From Neospora caninum Liverpool (taxonomy: Eukaryota > Apicomplexa > Conoidasida > Eucoccidiorida > Sarcocystidae), in contig NC_018397.1 in assembly GCF_000208865.1 (NCBI RefSeq), forward strand, positions 124,001 to 188,000: a DNA stretch of 64,000 nucleotides, in the 5' to 3' direction. Shown in pieces: positions 1-10,790 of the stretch (position 1 is the stretch's first letter; the number at the start of each line of letters is the position of its first letter). The position numbers and the translations under genes were made by a program. Under the pieces are notes generated by a model that had not been told where the DNA came from, did not search any database, and worked only from the letters and a program-made list of their open reading frames with translations.

Positions 1-779
1 AAGCGTCCGTCCGGACAGGGATGTGTCGGGCATGCCTCCGCATGTTGCATGCATGCAGACTGAGAGGGACAAGAGTTGCGGCAGAGAGACTCCCGGCGTT
101 TTGCCGTTTCCGGGTCGGCCTGGAAGAAGGCTCGATCTAAGAAGGGCGGTCTGGGCGGTGTCGCGTTCTTTCCCCGTCCGCTGGGTTCTCGCCGCGATGC
201 ATCGCCGGGGCCTAACCATTTGGAAGACTCCGCGTCTGTGTGCAGGGTTGCTACAGACACGGGCGGGTCCAGGCGCGTTGTTGGCGGCGGCGGGTAGACA
301 CGTATAGACAGAGAGCCGGCGACCGCTGGATGAATGTCGCTGCTTTTCGACGCATGTGGTCTATACAGAGGGGTAGAGAACGAGAGAGAAGAACTGTGAC
401 AAAACGGACAGGCAGACGGATTGAGGAAGACGAAGACAGGGTTCGCATGCGGAGAAGTGACCTCGACCGAAAAGTAGACAGCTCTGAACCGTTCGGCCCT
501 CGTTCTCTCCTTTTTCAAACGAACGACGCGTGTGCATGTGTATGTCTCTATGCATGCGGGTGCAAGGATTGACAGGCAGAGCGGCAAGGGCAAAGAGGCA
601 CACGGTGCGTTAGTTGTGGCGTCGAGCAACTGCATTGGCAGCTGCGTGGACACCTCTCTAGTTCTGCGTCTTTTCCGTCGCTCTTTCCCCGCGGTCGGGA
701 GGGGGTCTCTTGCGCCTCTCGCTGTGTCGCGTCTCTCTCCGACCTCTCTGGTTTCATCTTTGCTGCCGGTGCGCTTCAG
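1..779. other. Sequence upstream of the first visible Lon exon
   Basis: No coding exon was recognised. The first visible Lon exon opens at Walker A, so the N-terminal substrate-binding part must be encoded to the left of the window, and this stretch is probably the intron leading into that exon. It ends in a pyrimidine-rich acceptor at about 770-779. A TGCATGCATGC run, resembling a coccidian AP2-type motif, lies near 45-57. Confidence 0.4.
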
Positions 780-3700
780 GGGAAAATCATCTGTTTGGTT
801 GGTCCGCCCGGAGTGGGGAAGACGTCGGTGGGGCAGAGCATCGCGCGGGCGCTCCGTCGCAAGTTCTATCGAATAAGTCTGGGTAAGGAACACTCCCGAA
901 TTCGTGCTTCTTCCTTTGCGAGAAAAGCAAGACTTCGATCGCGGGTCGCCGTTTCCGCGGCGCGGCTGCTCTTTTCCCGCCTCTCTGTGCGTGTTTCAAC
1001 GCCTTCGTTCTTTCGCGCGTCCCTCCTCCGCCTCCTTTTCCTCGCAGGCGGCATGTGCGACGTCGCAGAGCTCCGCGGACACCGCCGGACGTACATCAGT
1101 GCACTGCCGGGGAAGGTGATTCAGGCTCTGAAGGAGTGTCAGACGATGAACCCGGTGATTCTTCTTGATGAAATTGACAAACTGGTGAGACCGAGACGCC
1201 CGGGCGCTGGTGTACTTGCTGCGGTTTTCCTGGGTGGCCTCGCCGTCTCTCAACTGCATGCCCTTGTCCTTTCCCTCCCTTTCTCCCTGCTTCCATCTCT
1301 CTCTCCACCTGTCTCTCCATCCTTCTCTCCATCTTTCTCTCCATCTTTCTCTTTTTTTGTCTCTCCTCGGTCTCGCTGTCTTCTGTCTTATGCCATCTGC
1401 TGCGTCCTGGAAGATTTCGGCTCTGGAGGCTCTCAAGACGGTCTCTGGCTTCCGAAGGAGACAGCTTCGTGCTTAGCATTTAGAACGCGGGCGACAGTCT
1501 TTCTTCGCCTTGTCTCTCCTTTGTGGATTCGGTCCGCATCTGCGCGCCCGCTCCCTCGTGTGCCTCTCAGGGTCGCGACTTCCGCGGCGATCCCTCCTCT
1601 GCACTTCTGGAGATTCTCGACCCGAGTCAAAACAAATCGTTCCGCGATTATTACCTCGACATCCCCGTGGACCTCTCGAAGGTTCTCTTCGTCTGCACAG
1701 CGAACACTCCGGATGTCATTCCAGGTAGAGCTCGCGGCCGCTGTCCTCTTTGTGCGTGTGCTCCGTGCCCGCCTTTCTCTGCTCTCACGGCGCGCGTCGT
1801 TCTCAGCCCGTCTCGACCGCTCCGTCGCTGGCCGTTCGGCACCGTCCACGCGTCTCTCGGGCGCCTATCACTCCAGCTTCTCGTTTTTTTCTTTTCGGCT
1901 TCTTCCGCCGTCGCCCTTTCTCCCACCTTTTCGTTCCAGTTGCTCTGCGGCGTCTCAGGGCCGCTGCTGGACCGCATGGAAGTGATTCGAATCGCGGGGT
2001 ACATTTTCCAAGAGAAACTGTGCATCGCTCGCAACTACCTCCTCCCGCAAACCAGCCAGTCGACAGGTACGAGCGGATACACCTGAACAGGAACAGCGGA
2101 TCTGGGAAACGCAGACACCTCCCTCAGAGAGATGCAAAGCATTTTGCCTCGCAGAGGCATCGGGGCGCGCTCCAGGGAGACACCCGGTGCTATTTGCGCG
2201 CGAGCCGAGTGCTTGCGCCTCCCCGACATCAGATGCAAAACGGGACAGCACGCGTTAGAGGCAGACACAGCAGAGGCGCGCATGCATCATGCAGATGACC
2301 GCTCAAGAGACGCGCGGGCGAGGGACCGCGCAAGAAGGGGAAACCGTACAACCGAGGACGGAGGCGCCTCAGGAAGCCCCGGCCGCTCCTCTCTCCTCTC
2401 TGTCTGGCGGCGAGAAGGTCGGTGGTCTGTCTCTCTGTCTCGTGCTCCCTTCCCCATCAGGCTCTCCGCTTTTTCCTGGTTTTGTTTCAGGCTTGTCGGA
2501 AGATCAGATCCACATTTCCGCAGACGTGCTGGAGAAACTCGTGCGGGACTACGCGCGCGAGGCAGGCGTTCGAAGTCTGCTCAAACTCATTGAGAAAATC
2601 TACCGCAAAGCGGCTCTCGCACTCGTCAGGTAAGGCCGAAAACATCGGCGGTCTCTTACGTTCCAGCGGCTCTTTTTCACGGACACGCTAGTTGGCTTCG
2701 AGCGTCGATACGCCGCGGCTTGTCGACCGCGCATCCTGCGTTTCCGTGAACTCGAGAAACGCGACCTCCAGCTGGACTTTCCTCCAGCCGCAGCCCCTCG
2801 CGCCTGCCTACGAACGGTCTCCCACGCGCGAGGCGTCTACCGACATGTGTAAAAGATGTTTCTGTCAATAACGTTTACATAAATTCCATGTCTGTGTCAC
2901 CTGTGGAGCCGCGGAGTCACGCGAGGCCGGTGCCGTGAAAGTGCTGTCGTCTTTGCACAGGCACTCTCGCCGTGGGGATGCCCCGTGGCGCGGAGATTCC
3001 GCGTTGCGTTGCTTTTTCGGCTCTTTTCTTCGGTTTCGCCGTCCGTCTCGGCTGCGGTATCTGCGTGCTGCGTATCCGAATCTGTTTTTCCGATCAGGAA
3101 GGAGCAAGAGAAGATCGAAGTGCATCTGGACAACCTGAGCAAGTTCGTGGGTCAGCCGGCCTTCCAGTCTGACCGCCTGTACGCCGAGACTCCTCCAGGT
3201 TCGTGCAGAAGGAACTGGAGTGGAGGCGCAACCGAAACCGAGCGGGAAGAGCGAGGGAAACGCGCCTTTCCCGCTTTTCAGGCGTTTCCCTTGCCCTGTC
3301 GACTTGTGTTTCGAGACGCTTCTCTCCCAGCACCGTTTGTCTGTCTTCATCTCGACGCTTTCCCACCCTCCCTGAACAAAGTTCCTGGCGCTACGGGGCT
3401 CGACTCGCATGGTGGCAGCCAAACCGAGGCGCGTCCGTGGGGTGTACGGCCGTAGGCAGCTTTCACGGACGGGGTCGGAGTTGATTTTTGCTCGCTTGTT
3501 GTGTCTTTTTCCGCTCTTTTCGTTCGTCCTCCGGTCCCTTTTCATACCGCATTCGCCACATTGGCAAACTGTTTTTTTGGAGGGCGGGGGTAGGTTTTGA
3601 GCCTCCGTAGAAACTTTCAAGTTTGCCCCTACCATTCGGCGGTAGCAGAGTCGATCTGTATTCCAACTCTATACGTGTTTTTTGTAACCAGCCTCGAGGC

Positions 3701-5226
3701 ACAACGTGGCGTTGCGCCTACCCGCGGCAAAGACGGCTGGTATTTTCCCGCGGTTCTTGCTGCTTTTAGGCGTCGTCATGGGCTTGGCATGGACGCAGCT
3801 GGGCGGCGCCACGCTGTACGTCGAGGCGATTGGCCGCCGACTCCGCGAGACGTCGCGCTCGGCGACGGAGAAACGGAAAGGTCGAGAAGAGGACAATCCC
3901 AGCCGACGCGAGACGGGCGACCGAGGAGGGCGAAGGTACGCGAGAACAGGCCAAACACGCGCGAGGCAGTCGCGCCATCCTTTTCTGGCCGGTGGTTCTC
4001 CAAGCCATGCGCGCGCGCGAAACGACGCGTGTGTTTGTTTGAGGCCCAGTGTCGACGTTTCCTGTTCTTTCCTCCAGAAAACCGCGGAGTCCTGCAGGCG
4101 CGGAGGGCCGCCTCAAGGTGACTGGTCAGCTGGGGAACGTGATGAGCGAGTCGAGTGAAATCGCGCTCACCTTTTGCCGCATGTTTGTGCGCTGCATCGA
4201 GCCGAGCAATTCGTACTTGGAAACCGCGCAAATTCACCTCCACGTGCCGGAAGGTAGGCGCCCCGAGACACTTTCGCGCGCCTGCCGCGCGACTTCGGGC
4301 TCTCTCAACCCCCCGCAGGGGCCCCGCAAAAAGCCGGCGAACCTTTTCTCATGCGGGTCTTTGGTCATCCACTTCTCGCCCTCGTGTCCTTCGCTTTTCC
4401 AAGGGAGGGGGAGACACCGCGCCACTGGCCAGGGAGCCGCGACAGACACGAGCGGGGAACCCAGGATACGGGGAGATGCCAGGCCGTTCGCGTCTCGCGC
4501 CTCTTTCGTCCGGATGTCTCTCAGGTGCGACGCCGAAGGACGGACCGAGTGCAGGCATCACGATGGCCACGGCGCTGGTGTCGCTTGCGCTGAACCGCCC
4601 CGTGCTCCCTGACGTGGCCATGACGGGTGAGCTGACGCTGACCGGGAAGGTGTTGAAGATTGGCGGAGTCAAAGAAAAGGTCATCGCCGCGCGACGCGAA
4701 AACGTGAACACTCTCATCTTCCCGAAGGCGAATGAGCGCGAATTCGACGAACTCCCGGAGGACGTCAGGGTGAGAAGCCACTGCAGACTAAAAACGCCGC
4801 TCTTTCTTGGGGTGCTCGGCCCGTTTTCGTACACTCCGCATTTGAGGTCCTCTCGAGGGCTTTGATTCTGCGTTCGCGCGTCCAGGGAAAAAGTTCGCAT
4901 TTCGCCTGGAAGTGTCTCGCCGCCTGTGCCGCGTCGTCGTTTTCGAGTCGGGGGCCGCCGTGTGTGCGAGGCTACCTGGCGGTTTTCGCGCCGCGCTGTG
5001 TCTCTGTTTGAAGCGTGAGTCCTAGCCAGTCTCTCGAGCCGTTCCGCCTCGTCACTTTCGCCCGCCTTTCCATCGAGGGTCTCTGCTGGAGTCTCTTTTC
5101 GCTCCTCTCTAGGAAGGACTGAGCGTTCATTTCGCCTCCACGTACGACGACGTTTATCGAGTGGCGTTTGGCGCCGAGCCGCCGCGGCGAGCAGAGAACG
5201 ACGGAGTTCACGGCGGACTCGCGTGA
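780..5226 (+). CDS. ATP-dependent Lon protease, 3' part (10 exons; 5' end off window)
   Basis: ATP-dependent serine protease that degrades damaged or regulatory proteins; the LonA family acts in the mitochondrial matrix of eukaryotes. Exons, all phase-consistent: 780-882, 1048-1184, 1571-1724, 1959-2066, 2491-2629, 3098-3198, 3770-3935, 4078-4253, 4525-4769, 5113-5226, giving 480 residues to a TGA stop. Visible motifs are Walker [10 protein letters not shown], Walker [11 protein letters not shown], the AAA+ lid segment, and the protease domain with the catalytic Ser in [12 protein letters not shown] and catalytic Lys in [10 protein letters not shown]. Compared with human LONP1 as I remember it, extra Arg/Glu-rich residues are inserted between [10 protein letters not shown] and LKVTGQLG (exons 7-8). 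The N-terminal LON domain and any mitochondrial presequence are outside the window, so targeting is inferred from the family. Confidence 0.93.
1285..1356. repeat. CTCTCCAT-type pyrimidine tandem repeat in a Lon intron
   Basis: Imperfect short repeats of the type CTCTCCATC/TTTCTCCATC lie in the intron between the Walker B exon (ends 1184) and the next exon (starts 1571). The run is almost entirely pyrimidine on the + strand. No function is evident. Confidence 0.7.
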
Positions 5227-7628
5227 GACGGTCGGACGCTCCGCAGACGCATGCGCAGACCGCGAGAGAAGAGCGAGAAGAAGGTCGGGGAGGAGACGGG
5301 CGACGCGGTTGTGGAGAGAGTCAGAAGCGAGTGAAGACGCGGGGAAAATGGGGAGGGAGGGGATGGTGGGAATGCGACGGCAAGCGAGAAGAACGGATCA
5401 GGCCGAGCAAGAAGAAGAGGGAGGACGACGCTGGCGAGAAAAAGCGGGGACCACGGAGTGCTGGCGACAGGAGGAAGACAGAGAGAAGGAAACGGTCGGG
5501 GACCTACAGAGAAGGTGAAGAAGCCTCTGCGAAAAGGCGGAGCGAAAGGAATTAGCGGAAGGTGGAAGACAGGCGCGCTGAAAGAGAGAAGCATCGAGCA
5601 GAAAGAAAAAGGGGAGGAAGGACGGAGTAAAAGAATTTAGGGTAGAAGGCGAGCATAACGGCGTCCGCGGAGACGGGAGCCGAGACGGAACCGAAGCGCT
5701 CAGAAAACGGACCGCCAACTTAGGGCCACGAGGAGACATTAGGGCAACAGGTTTTCGAGGGACTGGGTGTGAGGAGAGGAAGGGAAACGAGACAAGAGAG
5801 AGGAAGCCGGGAGACAGAGAAGAGTGAGTGGTGCCCCGCAACTACTTCAGTCTAACGGCTGTACTTGTTGGTGTTCCTGAAAGACAGATGCTTCATATAC
5901 AGAAGATACTCACGCATGTAAAGAGAGTCGACGTTTTCTGAACTGGATGTACCTCTCTGCTGATTTATACACCTATTTCTACATGCATTTGTATATGTGA
6001 ATTCATGGAGTTACTTGTCTGCGTGAATCGCGGTGTCCGTTTAGGGATACAGTTTTTTATGTTCCGACGTGTAAACCCGACCGTGCAAAGACACACGCGA
6101 GCGCATGCACCCGCCCCGGACGCACGCAAACCAATGTGTCTCGGTTTCTGGATTCCCAGCTGTGTGCATGTATAGCGTCAAGATCCGTCCGTCCGCGGTA
6201 GCTCCCACGTGCGCCGTGACTCGTTTCTGGTGACTCCCGGGCGTCTGTTCTAAAAGTGCAACAGCAGGCAGAACAAAAAGGCTGGCCACGTGCTGCGTCT
6301 TCCGTTTGCATGTCTCGACTTTTTTCCCCCTCTCCGTACACCACCATCTGGTTTTTTCCGATGCGCTTTTATGTGAATATCGCGCCACGGGCATCTCTGT
6401 GTCCCGTGGGGCCGTCTTCGGGGTCAAAGCAGGCGCGCCTTCTCTCTCTCGCTGCTGCCGCGTTCTACGCACGTTGTTTTCGTCGCTCTCGCAGCCTTTC
6501 CTTTCCGCTCTCCGCTTCTGAACTCGGTTGGGCCTTTCAGCCCGTTCCAGAAACCGCCGCGGCCGCAGCGAAACATGGACTGGGCGTTCTCTGGGCGGTC
6601 TGCGCTGTCTTGTCTCGCCAGAAAAACCCCGAAACTTTCGCGTTTTCACTTTCCGTGGCCCCGCGGACGGCTTCTGCGTCCGCTGTCTGCGCACGCGTCA
6701 AGACACGAGTCTGTGTGTGCAATTCTGTGACTCGAGAGCTAGGTAGCGATGTGGCTGAAGCAGGAGTATAAAAAAGTAACACCGACAGAAACGCTGGGTG
6801 TGCGTGCGTGGTGAGCTGCGCTGATACTCTGCCATATAGAGCGCGCATCGATGGGCGGTTCCTGTCTCTCTCTCGCCAGCGTCGCTGTCTCTTCACCAAT
6901 CTCCGTCGCCTGTGTTGGTCTCGCCCTTCTCGCTTTCTTGGCCGTTCCTGCCGGCACCTATCTGTAAGCGTCTTGGTTTCGCGAACGCCACATAGATCGA
7001 GTGGTTTTTCGGGTTACACGCGTCGGCACGTGAAGACGGAGAAAACGCGTCGCACCTCCGTTCGCGGAAACACGACACAAAAATCGCGCACACGATCGCG
7101 TGTTTCTCCGCACTCTCCGCGTTTCGACGGCCCGCAGATCACCCATCAACCGTCGCCCTCATCCTTCTCCCATCCGCGCCGTAGGGGCGTCCTGGGGGGA
7201 TATCTCTCGTGTCTCAAGCGTATTTTACATTTCCAACGACAAACGTGCACTGATCTCATCTTCCCATTTCGCTCAGGCAATTCGTGTCAGGTTCGATCGT
7301 CTCTGCAGGTCGCTCTAAAAGCGTTGCGTCTCTTCAGCGAGACAGAACGACCGCTGCACGCCGGTTCGGAGCACTCTCCGTTTCTCTGGGAGACTCAAAG
7401 CCGCGCAGACCCCGGCCGACAGGGGCGTGGGCACGACCGCCTCTCCCTCTCCTCTCGGAGTCGCCGCTTTATCGCTAGCCACGTCCTGCTCTCAGCTTCA
7501 GGACCGAAGATGGTGTCCTGAAAAAAAAAACGACACAGGGGGAGATTTGGGTCTGGAGGGCTGCGCCTTCAAGGATCGCTCTGGAAAATCACAGCGTTTC
7601 GTCGGTGTCTTTCACGGGGCCGGAACCG
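5227..7628. other. Lon/CSN5 convergent intergenic region
   Basis: Downstream of both flanking genes, which converge here, so it should hold both 3' UTRs. About 5230-5640 is strongly purine-rich (GA) on the + strand, which creates spurious open frames. From about 5880 the sequence becomes AT-richer. No conserved protein or RNA gene was recognised. Confidence 0.5.
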
Positions 7629-10600
7629 TCAACGAAAAGACGAGCACTGCCCCGAGGCGGATCCGCACGCGCGACGCACAGAACGAGAGCGACGCGCGCT
7701 CGGCTGACCGACACTGCCGCAAAACCGCCGGCAAGGCCTCCCGTGTTTCCTCACTGCAACAGTCGCAGAGATGACAGAGCGTCTCTGATCACACGCGACT
7801 TGGTGCGCCTCCCGCAGCACTGCGTCGAGGCCGTCCTCGTCCTCTTCTTCGGCGCCCGGCTCTCCGCACTGCGCGAGACGCGCGACGTATTTCTTCTCGA
7901 GCCGCGACTGAAGCAGCGCAAGGGCGTGTTGCTGCATGCGCTCCGTCTGTTCCTCTTCCGCCGCCAGAGACGCCAGGCGCTCCTGCGCTCCCGGCCGCGA
8001 GAGGAGACTCTCCTCTATCCTCCCTGCGCGCGAGGCGGAAGACGAGGCAGGATCTTCCTGGGGCGGCCGCAAAGTGTGGGGACTTGAACTCGAAGAGACA
8101 GGAGACGGCCCAGTGTGTGGATCATGGACGGCAAGGGACGGGCAAGGCCTGTGCAGGCGAGGCCGAGGCGCAGACACGGAAAGCAAACACAGAGCTCAAA
8201 ATGCGCGCGAAAGAGCTTTGCCTCTGCTCGTCTGAGATCTCTCTCGCGGCTCGCTTCTCCAAAGCACGAATGAGGAGCGGGACGAGAACGAGCGGGGGGA
8301 CACCAGGATACAGGGGACGGTGGCGAGAAGAAACGCGCAAGATGCGTCAAACGGAAACGCGAGAAGCCACTCTTTAGGAAACTTGTCTGTGAGGCGGAAG
8401 CGCATTCGGCGTCTGTGTGGTAGTGTGACAAGTCAGAGGAAAAGGAAGAAGAGTGGAGCGTCGATCCCGCTTGGCGGGCACAGAGCCGAAAGGCGCGAGT
8501 CCAGGAACAGCTTTTTTGTTGTTAGCCGCTGAGCTGGGTCCTCAGACTCTTTTGAGAGGGAGAACCGTGTCTCTTGCGGTTGCTCCAGCGGATTTTCCCG
8601 ACTGGCGGTAGCTCGGAAACGATCGGCGATTCAACTCTGTCCTCGGACACACACAGCGCAGGCTATGGCTGCGCGAACTGAAGAGGACGAGAAGATCACA
8701 CTCACTTTGGGAGAGCCGGGACGAACGAAGCTTCTGATTGGCGAGCCTTTCTCGCGACGTTGAAGATCTGAGACGTGCGGTACGCTCGCCGAGTCTGCCC
8801 AAACGCCGCATTTTCAAGCACGAGCGAAGCTCACAACTGGTTAAACGCGGAAAGAGAGGAGAGAGGACAGAGGCGGGAGACAGCGAGGAGGGACGAAACA
8901 CCCGGACCAGGATGGAAAACGCCCGAGAGAAGATAGTGCGGCGAGCCTATGCAAAAGTAACAAAGGGAAGGGTGCGACAGGCCTGCAGGGCGCGCAAGGG
9001 AAGGACGAAGGACGCCGGAGAGAGAAGTTGTGAGACGGGAGCCGAGGGCAAGGGGGGGAAAGCCAAGAGGAAACCTGAGGAAGAGAACTCACTGCAGCCG
9101 TTTGATCGTGCGGTCCGCGAAGGAGAGGCGCAAACCAGGCTGCCTCGGAGAGCCTCTCAATGAGCAGCGCGTCCAGAGACGAACAGAGAAGGTCGACGTT
9201 CAATTTGTAGTACCTGAGAAACAGAGAGAGGCGAAAGAGACGAAATGTGCCACCAAGAGGGGCCGAGTCGTCGACAGGACGCGGGAAAGCGAGGCAGAGT
9301 CGTGCGCCGTCCGGTTTCCACACTGTCTGAAAGCCGCTGTGAGGGGTGAGCGGCAGAAGGCAGGCGGAGCGGGCGAGAGGAGAGGAAGAGAGAAGAGGGA
9401 CGCAGAAAACAAACCTACTCTCTCCAGTGGACGCCAAAGTCGTGGGCCTTCTCCACAGGCACTCCTGCCTGCTCGTGTCGGGTCTTTTGCACCGATTGGC
9501 GGTCGTGGCCGTTCTCCGGGTAGCATCGAAAGGCTCCAATCTACGGGCGCAAGAGCAGGGCGGTGCGAGCGGGGCGGTGCGAGCGGGGCGAGAACCGAGA
9601 TAAAATGACAGAGACGTGAAGGATGGCCAAGGCGCAGCAGAGAGACCCGGAACGAACGAAAAGCGACGTGTGACGAGACGAGTCGCAGAAGGATTCCCCT
9701 CTGCGTTCCTTACATCTACTTCGCCGGTTGCTAGCGTCCTCGTAGGGTCCACCTGAAGCGCAGACATCCGCAGATATCGACGCAGACAAACGCATGGCAG
9801 CACCTTCACAGATCGCAGAAGATACAGACCGGAAACGAGGAAGAGAGAGGCATCGCCGAGATCAAGCGGGACAACCCGAGAGGGAGAGCGAGACGCGAAA
9901 AACCACCAAAGGAGCGCGCCTGCAACCCCCAGTTTCGGTCCTTCTCCTCTCCCCTTCTATCGCGTTCCAGCTCTCCGCCCGTCTCCAAAAACTGCCTCGT
10001 CCTCTTTTCCTCTTCTCGCTTTTTCGTCTCTCTGCGTCCCTCGCCACAGGCGCGAGGCGCCCCTTTGGTCTCTCGCTCTCGGGAAGCGGCTCTCAGCCTT
10101 TTTCTCTTTTTGGTCTAGGCGTGGCTCTCTTCTCTCCCGGCCTCTCGCGCCGTTTTTTTTTGCCTTCAGTTTCGCGTCCTTTCTCACCACGATCGCGAGG
10201 AACGGGTCTTGGCCGCGTTGATGCAGTTTCTGCGTCTCCACGTCGACGCCACTCAGCCAGCAGCGGTAGCCAGGATGGCTGTGATACCATCCCACGACGC
10301 AGAGCCCGAGGCCTTCGTCCTCGCCGGGGTCTGTGCAGGGAGACGGGGAAAACGCCTCTTCGGCGCGCTGGATGAAGTTGACCATGTATTCATTCGCCTC
10401 CGCACCTGCGTTCACGCGCGTCTCCGTCCCCTCGACTGGCAAGCGGAAAACGGAGTGGACAGCAAAGGCGTAGTCGCAGGCCGCCTGGAAAGAGGCGCCT
10501 GGCGAGGCAAGGGACGAGGCAGACGCAGGCGCGACTGGGTGCACAGAGCCGAGCATGAGGCCCATGACCTCGAGGGGGATTCCCTGTCTCGCGTGCAGAA

Positions 10601-10790
10601 GCATTTGCAGCAGAGAGAGAGGAGAGAGGCGCACAGTCGTGAAGCTCGTGGGGAGGAGGTGAGGGAGGCGGGAGTGGAGCTCTTGCTGCTCGCGGTCCGA
10701 CGGCGAGTGCACCAGGCAGAAGTCCTGAGGAGACAGCGCCGGCGGGAGAGACGCCCACGAAGACGAAGCGGCAGAAGCCGAGGTCGCCAT
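7629..10790 (-). CDS. CSN5: COP9 signalosome subunit 5, JAMM/MPN+ metalloprotease
   Basis: Catalytic subunit of the COP9 signalosome, which removes NEDD8 from cullins. Exons on the minus strand: 10790-10188, 9752-9714, 9540-9419, 9213-9093, 8767-8706, then a C-terminal exon of uncertain start (about 8090) ending near 7629. Phases agree through exon 5. The JAMM motif is intact: an upstream Glu in EVMGLMLG, then HSHPGYRCWLSGVD. CSN5 rather than Rpn11 is indicated by HQRGQDPFLAIV followed by VDPTRTLATGEVD, IGAFRCYPENG, EKAHDFGVHWREYYKLNVD, and IFNVARKARQSEA in exon 5, which correspond in order to blocks of CSN5. The ATG at 10790 precedes a short Ala/Ser-rich leader. The last exon carries a helical segment resembling the CSN5 C-terminus. 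The exact 3' splice and stop are unresolved. Confidence 0.88.
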
